The position numbers and the translations under genes were made by a program. The notes under the pieces are model-generated. The model made no database searches. It was not told where the DNA came from and was given only the letters and a program-made list of their open reading frames with translations. From Paraburkholderia saeva (GTDB taxonomy: Bacteria; Pseudomonadota; Gammaproteobacteria; Burkholderiales; Burkholderiaceae), in the NCBI RefSeq assembly GCF_907164555.1, contig NZ_CAJQZC010000017.1:1-64000 (forward strand): a stretch of 64,000 nt of DNA, given 5' to 3'. Positions 44,801-52,700 of this stretch are shown here, one piece after another; the first letter of the stretch is position 1, and every line of letters starts with the position of its first letter.

Positions 44801-45216
44801 ACGCCGTGTGTCATCGCGCGACGTTCCTGTATGGCCTGCCCTACGAACACGCGCAACTCGATGAAATCCTGCATTCGAATCTGCAGGAACTGTTCGGCGT
44901 ACACGACGTGGAACTCTTCGACCAGCTGGCCGAAATCGTCCGCAAGGGGCATCTGGTCAACGTCGACGGCGACGACGTCTACATGCCGAATATCGCCGGC
45001 ATGAACCTGCCGATTGCGTTCATCCACGGTTCGGAGAATCGCGTTTATCTGCCCGAGAGCACGGAAAAGACGTACAACCTGCTCGTCGACACGTTCGGGG
45101 CGGATAAATTCGAGCGGCACATCATCAAGGGATACGGCCACATCGATTGCGTATTCGGCAAGCGGGCCGCGATCGACGTTTACCCGACCATCGCGAGGCA
45201 TCTGCTTGCGCATTGA
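41845..45216 (+). CDS. GMC oxidoreductase fused to an alpha/beta hydrolase
   Basis: 1123 aa from ATG 41845 (GAGGTGG upstream; ATG at 41830 is the alternative). Domain order: cholesterol-oxidase-type GMC flavoprotein (FAD motif GSGYGG 21-26, HPLGGCG near 490), a middle beta-rich domain (about 580-760), and an alpha/beta hydrolase (oxyanion HGSG at 821, nucleophile elbow AHCFGA with Cys900, catalytic His1099 in GYGHIDC). The GMC part carries C197, C200, C203, C207, a CxxCxxCxxxC spacing as in 4Fe-4S ferredoxins. It probably oxidises and then hydrolyses a sterol- or lipid-like alcohol. No signal peptide. Confidence 0.8.
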   Translation: MNRLSSAIQSIEPHYEVVVIGSGYGGAIAASRMARAKRKVCLLERGREFMAGEFPATPLEGVEQVQYNTAFKRIGSPLALLEVHLNAEVNAVVGCGLGGTSLINANVALHPDPRLWDDPRWPAAVRNDKDGLDKGYARAFTMLSPSPVPADYPRLPKLDALELSAKALGMEDRFYRPPITVTFTTGPNAAGVHQERCIGCGDCNSGCNHEAKNSTHMNYLPDAVAHGAQIFTGAAVHSVVRDEATQKWRVRYQIVDVGREIYDAPDLFVLADHVILSAGTIGSTAILLRSKEAGLTVSPQLGHHFTGNGDVLAFAFNTDTEINGVGWGTHKPGDIPPVGPTICGIIDHRDTPNVKDGFVIEEGSLAAPIGGALLGVLAPTGAFAGVRVPDLPGEGPLEDEARILESVLRGPYRGAMRNTQTYLVMAHDDESGEISVENGRPRISWPKAGKQPIFDTVEKTLERATVGLGGEYIRNPISLDAFKDRLVTVHPLGGCGMADDAANGVVDQAGRVFSGAAGNAVHDGLYVMDGAVMPMSLGVNPLLTISALAERNCAQLAASQGWTIDYDAAGTSAPPPQPKPGIRFTETMIGDYTPTGAKDAVKMQFTATITSDDLEDMMKNPQHQAGMAGTMTCLALSAQPLTISDGRFNLFVVDENNVDRRDMNYRMTLQSVEGKKYYFFGQKIITHTSVLELWKETNTLYGQMRESSAADAPVIGTATLIITFENFLRQSRTYDITNAPDIKTRLELAAKFGKFFSGVLFNEYGGVAAPLQYFDPDATPRRKRALRAPVPQVSFFKTEDGKTLRLTRFHGGNKGPVLLIHGSGVSSRIYSTDLIDTNLVEFLCATQHDVWLVDLRVSIELPGAPDPTTADAVARYDIPAAVAKVRELSGADSIQIFAHCFGAVACTMSLLSGLNGVRSVVLSQVSAHLVPPLLARIKAGLHVPDLLKHLGIKDMTAYTQRDTWPKNLIDDALKFYPVEDDEHCTNAVCHRATFLYGLPYEHAQLDEILHSNLQELFGVHDVELFDQLAEIVRKGHLVNVDGDDVYMPNIAGMNLPIAFIHGSENRVYLPESTEKTYNLLVDTFGADKFERHIIKGYGHIDCVFGKRAAIDVYPTIARHLLAH

Positions 45217-45245
45217 CGCGCTTGATGCGCAGGCGGCATTCGCGT

Positions 45246-46649
45246 CTAGAGCAGCTTGCCCGGATTCAGGATGCCGTTCGGGTCGAGCGCATGCTTGATC
45301 GCGCGCATCGCCGCGAGTTCTTCCGGCGAGCGCGAGATCGGCAGAAACTCGCGCTTTAGCAGTCCGACGCCGTGCTCCGCCGACACCGATCCGTTCAGCG
45401 GCCCCAGCATCGCGTAGACGAACGCGTAAATCGCATGGTGTTCGACGCCCGGCACCGAATGGCCATCGACGGTGACATGCAGATTCGAATCGCCGATATG
45501 GCCGAAGAAATATGACCGGTTGCCCGGCCACTTTTTATCGAGCGCGGCACGGCACTGATCGACAAAGCGGCCGATCTCGCCAATCGAAAGGCTCACGTCG
45601 AAATTCACCGGATCGAGCCGCGAGGGAAACTCCGCCGTGCATTCGCGGATCGCCCACAACGCGCGCGCATCGGCGACCGATTGCGCGATCACCGCATCGC
45701 GAATCGCCCGCGAGTCGAGCGCATCTCCAAGCGCCGATGCGAAGCGCTCGCCGTCATCGCGGGCATCGAAACTCGCGTGTTCGATCAGCGCGTACAGCGG
45801 ATGCGCGTGTTCGAACGGAGAACGGGCCTCAGTGGTTAGCGACACACCGAAGTCGAAAAAGTCCGGCCACATGATCTCGAATGCGCCGATATCGTTGCCG
45901 AAGCGCCTTGCCAGACTGCGCAAAAGGTTGACCGCCGCATCGTAACCGTCGAGCGCGACGAGCGCCGTATGACGCGACGCACGCTGCGGATGCAGTTTCA
46001 GCACCGCACGCGTGATGATGCCCAGCGTGCCTTCCGATCCGATGAACAGATGCTTGAGGTCATAGCCCGTGTTGTTCTTGATCACGCGGCTCATCGAAGT
46101 CAGGACCGCGCCCGTTGCCAGCACCGCTTCGAGCCCGAGTACCTGGTCGCGCGCGGTACCCGACTGGATCACGCGATTGCCGCCCGCGTTCGTCGCGAGA
46201 TTGCCGCCGATCTGGCATGAACCGCGCGCGCCGAGATCGAGCGTCAGCTCGAAACCCGCCTGCGCGGCGGCATCCTGCGCGACCTGCAGCGTCGTGCCGG
46301 CAAGCACGCTCATCGTCGCCGACGCGACATCGATGTCCTCGACGCCGCTCATCCGGTCGAGCGCGATCGCGATATCGGTCGCGCGGGGAACCGCGCCGCC
46401 CGCGAGACCTGTCATGCCGCCTTGCGGCACGACGCTCTGATGCGCGTCGTTGCAGATCATCATCGCGCGCGCCACCTCCTGCGTCGTGCGCGGCAGCAGG
46501 AGCGCAGCGGGCCGCATCGGCGCGTGGCGCGTGTAGTCCGTCATCGACCGTTCGCCGATCGCGTCGCCCGTGCGTACCGCGTCGTCGCCGATAGCTTCGC
46601 GCAGCGCATTGAGGGTTGCGGCCAGCGTTGCGTCGTGTTCCTTCGTCAT
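45246..46649 (-). CDS. FAD-linked oxidoreductase, GlcD/D-lactate dehydrogenase type
   Basis: 467 aa VAO/PCMH-family flavoprotein. The PP-loop is visible in VVPQGGMTGLAGGAV and the domain ends with a GlcD-type C-terminus (YFFGHIGDSNLHVTVDG, EHGVGLLKREFL, HALDPNGILNPGKLL). Family members oxidise D-2-hydroxy acids (D-lactate, glycolate, 2-hydroxyglutarate). It overlaps the upstream oxygenase gene by 4 bp (ATGA), so the two are translationally coupled. Divergent from the first ABC importer, which suggests a role in processing the imported compound. Substrate unknown. Confidence 0.82.
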   Translation of the reverse strand: MTKEHDATLAATLNALREAIGDDAVRTGDAIGERSMTDYTRHAPMRPAALLLPRTTQEVARAMMICNDAHQSVVPQGGMTGLAGGAVPRATDIAIALDRMSGVEDIDVASATMSVLAGTTLQVAQDAAAQAGFELTLDLGARGSCQIGGNLATNAGGNRVIQSGTARDQVLGLEAVLATGAVLTSMSRVIKNNTGYDLKHLFIGSEGTLGIITRAVLKLHPQRASRHTALVALDGYDAAVNLLRSLARRFGNDIGAFEIMWPDFFDFGVSLTTEARSPFEHAHPLYALIEHASFDARDDGERFASALGDALDSRAIRDAVIAQSVADARALWAIRECTAEFPSRLDPVNFDVSLSIGEIGRFVDQCRAALDKKWPGNRSYFFGHIGDSNLHVTVDGHSVPGVEHHAIYAFVYAMLGPLNGSVSAEHGVGLLKREFLPISRSPEELAAMRAIKHALDPNGILNPGKLL

Positions 46650-47632
46650 GCCGCTGTTCCCTGGGTTGCGTGTTTTTTACGGTAGCCCATCGAATCGTTG
46701 ATGCGCCCAAGGATGTAGTCGCCCGCGGCGACCGGTTCATAACGCCGTTCGGCGTCGCTCACACCCAGATCGCGCGGATCGACCTGCGCGCCATACGTCG
46801 GATCATAGAACGTCGCGATCGAATAGCGCTCGCGGCCTGACGCGTTGATCACGCGATGCAGTGTCGAACGAAAGCGGTCGTTGGTCCAGCGCGCAAGCAG
46901 ATCGCCGACATTCACGACGAAGCTGCCGGGCACCGGCGGCGCATCGACCCAGGTGTCGTTCGCAATCTCGCGCACCTGCAGGCCGCCCACCTGATCCTGC
47001 CACAGCAGCGTGATGCAGCCGTAGTCGGTGTGCGGCGCAACGCCGAACTGGTCGGCGTCGGATTGCGGCGGCTGGGGCGGGTAATACACCATCTGTGTGC
47101 GCTGCATCCGCTTCGTATAGCGCGAAGCGAAAAAATCCTCGCTGATCCCAAGGCCGGCTGCCACCGCGCGCAACAGCTCCGCGCCGCACGCGGCCACCGC
47201 CTCGTAATAGCCGTACAGCGAAGGACGCAGTTCAGGCATGAAGTCCGGCCAGTTGTTCGGACCGCGCAACGCCTGTCCCGCGCGCACGTCCGGATCGTCC
47301 TCCGGCAACTCCAGCCCGATGCTGAAAAACTCCTTGTAGTCGGGCCGTTTCGCCTGATACATCGTGGCGTCGCCCAGCGCATTGAAACCGCGATGACGCG
47401 CGTTCACCGCGGCCCGCCGCTTCGTTTCGACAGGAAACGCGAAGAATGTACGCGCGGCATGTTCCGCCGCGTCGATCACGGACTGCGGCACACCGTGATT
47501 CACGATGTAGAAGAAGCCGATCGTCGTGCACGCGTCGTAAATCTCGCGGCCCACGCGCGCGAGTGCCTGCGGATCCTCGCCGCCGTGCAGCCCGGCGAGG
47601 TCGATGATCGGAATGCGGGTGACAGGTGGCAT
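46646..47632 (-). CDS. Isopenicillin-N-synthase-family iron oxygenase
   Basis: 328 aa 2-oxoglutarate/Fe(II)-dependent dioxygenase-fold protein. The N-terminal non-haem domain (IPIIDLAGL) is followed by the jelly-roll core with iron ligands H201 and D203 (APHTDYG) and H259 (LHRV), and the RxS pair R269/S271 (RERYS) that usually binds 2-oxoglutarate. It belongs to the group annotated as 2OG-Fe(II) oxygenases of plant-hormone and flavonol-synthase type; bacterial members hydroxylate or oxidatively cleave small molecules. First gene of the two-gene operon, divergent from the SBP gene, 255 bp away. Confidence 0.82.
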   Translation of the reverse strand: MPPVTRIPIIDLAGLHGGEDPQALARVGREIYDACTTIGFFYIVNHGVPQSVIDAAEHAARTFFAFPVETKRRAAVNARHRGFNALGDATMYQAKRPDYKEFFSIGLELPEDDPDVRAGQALRGPNNWPDFMPELRPSLYGYYEAVAACGAELLRAVAAGLGISEDFFASRYTKRMQRTQMVYYPPQPPQSDADQFGVAPHTDYGCITLLWQDQVGGLQVREIANDTWVDAPPVPGSFVVNVGDLLARWTNDRFRSTLHRVINASGRERYSIATFYDPTYGAQVDPRDLGVSDAERRYEPVAAGDYILGRINDSMGYRKKHATQGTAA

Positions 47633-47705
47633 CGCAACGCTCCGTGTTTGGCCCTGCGCGCAAAGGCTGACGCCCAGGCGCTGAAAGATTGCGGGATCTC
47701 ACGTT

Positions 47706-47713
47706 GTATATAC
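47706..47713. promoter_or_regulatory. Candidate GntR/HutC-type operator, proximal to the oxygenase
   Basis: GTATATAC, a perfect 8-bp palindrome inside TTGTATATAC, in the divergent control region between the oxygenase and the first SBP gene. A second copy lies 111 bp away at 47817. The form resembles HutC operators (TTGTATATACAA-like). Confidence 0.45.
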
Positions 47714-47816
47714 CGCCAAAAGCGTGTTCGCAAGGTGCAGCGCAATGCCTTGCAGCGGCCAATGATCAGACTGTTCGCGCCCGCACACGCTTTATTTCTT
47801 TCGCGCCGGAACTGCG

Positions 47817-47824
47817 GTATATAC
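47817..47824. promoter_or_regulatory. Candidate GntR/HutC-type operator, proximal to the SBP gene
   Basis: GTATATAC again, 64 bp before the SBP start codon. The repeated palindrome in one control region, close to two UTRA-GntR genes, makes it a good operator candidate. Confidence 0.45.
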
Positions 47825-47887
47825 TGCCCCGCATGGCTCGCGTCGACCCTCATTCGCGCGACACCGCTTTGCCCACTGGAGAATCTC

Positions 47888-48718
47888 ATGAGCATCCTTG
47901 CAGGCTGGAAGTGTCGTCTGATGGCGTTGACGTTGTGTGCCGCGAGCGTCGGCAGCGCGTATGCGGACGATCAACTCGCGAAAGTGAAGAAGGCCGGCGA
48001 ACTCGTCGTCGGCACGGAAATGCAGTTCGCGCCGTTCGATTTCCTCGAGAACGGCCAGCAGGCAGGCTTCAACAAAGACCTCTTCGCGGAAGTCGGCAAG
48101 GAACTGGGCGTGAAGGTCCGCTTCATCGACCTGCCCTGGCCGAGCGTGCTGCCTGGCCTCGAAGCCGGCAAGTTCGACATGGTGGGCGGCCCGCTGACGG
48201 TCACGAAAGCGCGCATGGAACGCTACACGTATACCCTGCCCGTCGCCGACGCCACCGACGCGCTCCTCAAGCGCGCGAACGATACAAGCCTCAAGCAGTC
48301 GTCCGATATCGCCGGCAAGACCGTCGGCGCGGGCAAGGGCTCCGCGCAGCTCGACCAGCTGAAGGCGTATGTCGCGACGTTGCCGAAGCCGCCAGAAATC
48401 CGCGAGTACGTCGACAACAACCAGGCTTACGCTGACCTCGCCGCCGGCCGCATCGCCGCGGTCGCGAACTCGATGACGAATATCGCGTACGTCGCGAAGC
48501 AGCGTCCGGAAGCCTTCGCCGTCGTCACGCCGCCGTTCGGCGCGAAGGTTTATTTTGCGTACTGCATGCGCAAGGACGCCGACAGCAAGCCGCTCGCCGA
48601 TGCGTTCAACGCGGCACTCGTGAAGATGCACGGCGACGGTCGTCTCGCCACGCTGCAGAAAAAGTGGTTCGGTGTCGCGATGGATGCACCGACCACGATG
48701 CCCACCCCGAACTACTGA
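47888..48718 (+). CDS. Amino-acid-type ABC transporter substrate-binding protein (importer 1)
   Basis: 276 aa from ATG 47888 with GGAG 7 nt upstream; the very long open frame upstream is antisense to the oxygenase gene and not coding. Signal peptide ends at GSAYAD. It is a PBP type II, SBP_bac_3 family protein (LVVGTEMQFAPFDFLENGQQAGFNKDLF, YVDNNQAYADLAAGRIAAV). It begins a plus-strand operon: SBP, two permeases, ATPase, GntR. Substrate unknown, likely an amino acid or betaine-like compound. Confidence 0.85.
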   Translation: MSILAGWKCRLMALTLCAASVGSAYADDQLAKVKKAGELVVGTEMQFAPFDFLENGQQAGFNKDLFAEVGKELGVKVRFIDLPWPSVLPGLEAGKFDMVGGPLTVTKARMERYTYTLPVADATDALLKRANDTSLKQSSDIAGKTVGAGKGSAQLDQLKAYVATLPKPPEIREYVDNNQAYADLAAGRIAAVANSMTNIAYVAKQRPEAFAVVTPPFGAKVYFAYCMRKDADSKPLADAFNAALVKMHGDGRLATLQKKWFGVAMDAPTTMPTPNY

Positions 48719-48807
48719 TGCGCTGACGCAGCAGGCGATACGTGTCCGTGTCGAGCGACACCGCGACACCCCACGCATCGCGTAACCCGACTTCGTCTGC
48801 AGGTGCC

Positions 48808-49458
48808 ATGTTCAGCACAACCATCTTTGCACAGGGCCTGCCGCTGCTGCTTCATGCGGCGCTCGCCACCGTCGGCATCTCGCTGACCGGGCTTCTGATC
48901 GGCTTCTTTGTCGGTGTAGGTGTGTGTTCGGCGCGGCTCTCCCCGCATCGCGCTGCACGCATGTCCGGCGGCGCCTACGTGTTCTTCTTTCGCGGCGTGC
49001 CGATGCTGGTGCAGTTGCTGCTCGTCTTTTACCTGCTGCCGTTCGTGGGCATCAACGTGTCGCCGCTTGTCGCTGCAATCAGCACGGTGTCGCTCTGTTC
49101 GGCCTCGTACATCGCGGAGATTCTGCGAGGCGGTTTTCTCAGCATTCCCCCCGGACAGATTGAAGCCGCACGGATGCTCGGCCTCTCGCCGCTCGACATG
49201 CTGCGCCGGATTCAGGTGCCGCAGGCATTCCGCCTGACGCTGCCTTCGCTTGTGAACGAAATGGTGCTGCTCATCAAGGCGTCCTCGTTGATCTCGGTGG
49301 TCGGCGTCGCTGAAATCACGCGGACTGCCCAGAACATTGCAGCGAGCACGTACCGGCCACTCGAAGCCTATGTGGCCGCGGGGCTCATCTACTTTGTGAT
49401 CTGTGGCGTGCTGTCGCTTGTCGCGCACGCCGCCGAATACCGCTTGCAACACGCCTGA
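48808..49458 (+). CDS. Amino acid ABC transporter permease (importer 1)
   Basis: 216 aa from ATG 48808; the open frame begins upstream at a GTG without similarity. HisM/GlnP-type permease with the EAA-loop YIAEILRGGFLSIPPGQIEAARMLGLS and five membrane helices. The gap to the SBP is 89 bp; the second permease follows 10 bp after it. The two permeases would form the heterodimeric pore. Confidence 0.85.
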   Translation: MFSTTIFAQGLPLLLHAALATVGISLTGLLIGFFVGVGVCSARLSPHRAARMSGGAYVFFFRGVPMLVQLLLVFYLLPFVGINVSPLVAAISTVSLCSASYIAEILRGGFLSIPPGQIEAARMLGLSPLDMLRRIQVPQAFRLTLPSLVNEMVLLIKASSLISVVGVAEITRTAQNIAASTYRPLEAYVAAGLIYFVICGVLSLVAHAAEYRLQHA

Positions 49459-49468
49459 GGCCGTCGAA

Positions 49469-50131
49469 ATGCAGCAGTTCGATCCCACCGTCATCACGCA
49501 CAATCTCCAGCCAATCGCAGCAGGCCTCGTCACGACGCTCGGCACGTGGATCGCAGGCGTGCTGATCGGCCTCGCGCTCGGATTCGTGATTGCCGTGCTG
49601 CAACTCTTTGGCGGGCGCTGGATGCGTGGCGTGCTGCGCGCGTATATCGAACTCTTTCGTGGCACGCCGTTTCTCGTGCAACTGTTCCTGCTCTATTACG
49701 GCGGCCCGTCGTTTGGCCTGACGCTCGAACCGATGACCGCTGGCGTGCTGGGGCTCGGCCTTTATGGAAGTGCCTATTTTGCAGAGGTTTTCCGCTCGGG
49801 GTTTCAATCCATTCCGCGCGGCCATCTCGAAGCGGCGTCATGTCTCGGGCTTTCGCGCTGGCAAGCGGTTGTGCGTATCCAGGTGCCGCAAATGCTCGTG
49901 CTGATCGTGCCCGCGCTCACGAATCTGATCATCGTGCTCAGCAAGGAAACTGCGGTGCTGTCGATCGTGACCGTGCCCGAACTTACGTTTGTGCTGACCG
50001 GCATCGGCTCGGCCACGTTCGCATTCGTCGAGACATTGCTGGTGCTGTGCGTCTGCTATCTCGCGCTCGTCGAACTGACATCGCGTGCGGGCATGTGGGC
50101 CGAGCACCGTCTCTCCCGTTTCATGGCGTGA
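49469..50131 (+). CDS. Amino acid ABC transporter permease (importer 1, second)
   Basis: 220 aa from ATG 49469. HisQ/M-type permease with EAA-loop motif YFAEVFRSGFQSIPRGHLEAASCLGLS. It lies 10 bp after the first permease and 26 bp before the ATPase gene. The open frame that begins inside the first permease is extended by non-homologous sequence, so the start chosen is the ATG after the first permease stop. Confidence 0.85.
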   Translation: MQQFDPTVITHNLQPIAAGLVTTLGTWIAGVLIGLALGFVIAVLQLFGGRWMRGVLRAYIELFRGTPFLVQLFLLYYGGPSFGLTLEPMTAGVLGLGLYGSAYFAEVFRSGFQSIPRGHLEAASCLGLSRWQAVVRIQVPQMLVLIVPALTNLIIVLSKETAVLSIVTVPELTFVLTGIGSATFAFVETLLVLCVCYLALVELTSRAGMWAEHRLSRFMA

Positions 50132-50157
50132 TCTGAAGCCCGACACCGGACGTGAAC

Positions 50158-51024
50158 ATGAATGCAATGACCGACATGCCCTCTTCCCTTTCTTCGTCAG
50201 GTTCTTCACGCGCCGCCGCGCCGCTCGTCGAAGTGCGCGACCTGAAGAAGCGCTTCGGCGATAACGAAGTGCTGCGCGGCGTCGATCTCGACATCGGGAA
50301 ATCCGAAGTGGTCTGCATCATCGGGCCGTCGGGTTCGGGCAAGAGCACGCTGCTGCGCTGCCTCGCCGCGCTCGAAACGTACGATCAGGGCGACGTGCGT
50401 ATCGAAGGCGAACTGCTCGGCTATAGCGAACGAAACGGCAAACGCGTGCGCGCTTCGCAGAGCGAGATCAATCGCGTGCGGCGCAACGTCGGCATGGTGT
50501 TCCAGCAGTTCAACCTGTGGCCGCACATGACCGCGCTCGGCAACGTCATGGAAGCGCTTCGGCGCGTGCGCAACCTGTCGGGTGACGACGCCCGCAAGCG
50601 CGCGCTCGCGATGCTCGACACGGTCGGTCTCGCGCACAAGGGCGACGCGTATCCGGCGAAGCTCTCGGGCGGCCAGCAGCAGCGTGTAGCGATCGCGCGT
50701 GCGCTCGCGATGGAACCGCACATCATGCTGTTCGACGAACCGACGTCGGCCCTCGATCCGGAACTCGTCGGCGAAGTGCTGCAGGTGATGAAGCAGCTCG
50801 CGCGCGACGGCATGACGATGGCGGTCGTCACACACGAAATGGGCTTCGCCGCGCAGGTGGCGGACAAGGTCGTCTTTATCGATCAGGGCCGCATTGCCGT
50901 CGAAGGCAATCCGCGCGATGTTTTTCATGACGCGCAGCAGCCGCGTCTGCGGCAGTTCCTGCAGAACTACATCGATCGCAATGCGTTCTGGACGCGCAGC
51001 GGCGCCGACGGAGAACCCGCGTGA
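50158..51024 (+). CDS. Amino acid ABC transporter ATP-binding protein (importer 1)
   Basis: 288 aa from ATG 50158 (a GTG two codons upstream is possible). HisP/GlnQ-type ATPase after a 20-residue Ser/Ala-rich leader: Walker A GPSGSGKSTL, signature LSGGQQQRVAIARAL, Walker B MLFDEPTSALDP, switch HEMGFAA. The GntR gene begins with GTG at 51021, overlapping by 4 bp, so the regulator is coupled to the importer. Confidence 0.87.
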   Translation: MNAMTDMPSSLSSSGSSRAAAPLVEVRDLKKRFGDNEVLRGVDLDIGKSEVVCIIGPSGSGKSTLLRCLAALETYDQGDVRIEGELLGYSERNGKRVRASQSEINRVRRNVGMVFQQFNLWPHMTALGNVMEALRRVRNLSGDDARKRALAMLDTVGLAHKGDAYPAKLSGGQQQRVAIARALAMEPHIMLFDEPTSALDPELVGEVLQVMKQLARDGMTMAVVTHEMGFAAQVADKVVFIDQGRIAVEGNPRDVFHDAQQPRLRQFLQNYIDRNAFWTRSGADGEPA

Positions 51025-51827
51025 CGAGCGGCGCCTCGCGTGGCGGAAGCGGTACTGGTGGCAGAAGCGCCCCGGCACGCGCGGCGCCGCAGCTCGCCAC
51101 GGCGCCAGGGGCCACGCGCTACGAGCAGGTGAAGCGCCATATCCGCGACACGATCGAATCCGGCGCGCGCCGGCCGGGCGACCGCATTCCTTCGGAACTC
51201 GATCTCGTCGCTTCGCTCGGTGTGTCGCGGATGACGGTCAATCGCGCGCTGCGCGAACTCACCAGCGAAGGGCTGCTCACCCGTGTGTCGGGCGTTGGCA
51301 CGTTCGTCGCCGAAGCGAAGCCGCAGTCGACGCTCCTCATGATCGCGCACATTGGCGACGAAATCCGCTCGCGCGGCCACGAATACACGTGCGATACGTT
51401 GCTCACGCAACGCGAGACCGCGCCGGCCGGCGTATCGAACGCACTTGGGCTTGCACCGGGCGCGTCGGTGTTTCATGTGATCTGCGTGCATCGCGAGAAC
51501 GGCCTGCCCGTGCAGCTCGAAGACCGGTACGTCAATCCGGCAATCGCGCCCGACTTTATCCAGCAGGATTTCTCCGCGGTGCGCCCTTCGGAATATCTAT
51601 ACGCGATCGTCCCGGCACACGATGTGGAACATATCGTCGACGCCGGACTGCCGACGCGTGCCGAAGCCGGTCTACTCGAAATCGCAGCGGAAGAACCGTG
51701 CCTGACGCTCGTGCGGCGCACGTGGACGAGCGGAATCGCGGTCACGTTCGCGCGCTTCGTGCATCCGGGGTCGCGTTACCGGCTGGGTTGCCGGTTCACG
51801 CCCGATACGTCGCTGCGCCAGGGATAG
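51021..51827 (+). CDS. GntR-family regulator, HutC/UTRA type (first)
   Basis: 268 aa; GTG start overlaps the ATPase stop (GTGA). An N-terminal Gly/Ala-rich leader of about 30 residues precedes the GntR winged helix (HIRDTIESGARRPGDRIPSELDLVASLGVSRMTVNRALRELTSEG) and a UTRA ligand domain of about 140 residues. HutC-family members sense urocanate or histidine-like compounds, sugars or fatty acids. As the last gene of the importer-1 operon it probably represses it through the palindromes upstream. It converges on the second GntR gene with 15 bp between stops. Confidence 0.85.
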   Translation: MTSGASRGGSGTGGRSAPARAAPQLATAPGATRYEQVKRHIRDTIESGARRPGDRIPSELDLVASLGVSRMTVNRALRELTSEGLLTRVSGVGTFVAEAKPQSTLLMIAHIGDEIRSRGHEYTCDTLLTQRETAPAGVSNALGLAPGASVFHVICVHRENGLPVQLEDRYVNPAIAPDFIQQDFSAVRPSEYLYAIVPAHDVEHIVDAGLPTRAEAGLLEIAAEEPCLTLVRRTWTSGIAVTFARFVHPGSRYRLGCRFTPDTSLRQG

Positions 51828-51842
51828 ACGCCGTCAAAAGGC

Positions 51843-52601
51843 TCACACGTGTCCGGCCAGATGGAAACGCGAAGCCGGATGCCACAGGCGCACCGACGTC
51901 GCGACATCGTCGCCGACCCACGTTCTGCGCCACAGCATCAGGCACGGCTCACCGATGTCCATCATCAGATGACGTCGCACGTTGGCGTCCGGCTTTTGCG
52001 CGTAGATGCGAAACTCGGCGCGCTGGATCGGCGCGACACGCACCATGTAATGGTTCGGCGTTTCGACCGTGAAGTCCTGTTCGAGATACGCGGGGAACAC
52101 CTTGGGATTCACGAAACGGTCTTCGTACTGGATCGGCTCGCCTTCCTCGGCGTGCACGATGCACGAATGAAACGCGGGGCCTGATTCGAGCCCGAGCGCT
52201 TCGAGTGACAGCGGATCGTCGCTCGGTTCGAGCGTCAGAAGGCGCGCCGTGTGACGGTGGCCGCGCGCGGCGATCTCGTCGGCAATACTGCGGATCTCCA
52301 GCACGGTCGATTCGTAGCGCTGCGGCGCGACGAACGTGCCCGAGCCCTGCACGCGCGTCAGCACGCGCTCGGTCGTGAGTTCCCGCAGCGCGCGCGAAAC
52401 CGTCATGCGCGCGACGCCGAATTCCTTCACCAGTTCCGTTTCCGACGGAATCAGCCCGCCGGGTTTCCATACGCCTTCCGCGATGCGCTTCACCACGTAG
52501 CGCTTGATCTGCTCATAGGCCGGCAGCGCCTTCATCGTGACGGCCGGGGGCGCGCTGTCCGTCCGATCCTGTTTTAGTTCTGTGCTCTCGTTCAGATTCA
52601 C
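51843..52601 (-). CDS. GntR-family regulator, HutC/UTRA type (second)
   Basis: 252 aa from a GTG start at 52601, chosen because GAGG lies 5 nt before it; a TTG eight codons upstream is possible. The helix-turn-helix (RRIAEGVWKPGG-like, PSETELVKEFGVARMTVSRALRELTTE) and the UTRA domain (EDRFVNPKVFPAYLEQDF, DIGEPCLMLWRRTWVGDD) are clear. It is about 99 bp downstream of the MIO-less lyase on the same strand, at the end of the importer-2 operon. The two regulators are homologous but diverged (about one residue in three by eye). Confidence 0.82.
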   Translation of the reverse strand: MNLNESTELKQDRTDSAPPAVTMKALPAYEQIKRYVVKRIAEGVWKPGGLIPSETELVKEFGVARMTVSRALRELTTERVLTRVQGSGTFVAPQRYESTVLEIRSIADEIAARGHRHTARLLTLEPSDDPLSLEALGLESGPAFHSCIVHAEEGEPIQYEDRFVNPKVFPAYLEQDFTVETPNHYMVRVAPIQRAEFRIYAQKPDANVRRHLMMDIGEPCLMLWRRTWVGDDVATSVRLWHPASRFHLAGHV

Positions 52602-52700
52602 GTCGACCTCGTGGGTTGTACGCAAGGTGCCGGCAGACGGGCCGGTCAGGCCGCCGCCGGGCTAATCGAGTCACTCATCGAGCTCGCCTGGGCCGCTCCG

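Noticed and set aside
46856..47887. A long plus-strand open frame running into the importer-1 SBP gene.
   Set aside because: It is antisense to the oxygenase gene and lacks similarity; the SBP starts at 47888 with its own signal peptide and ribosome-binding site.
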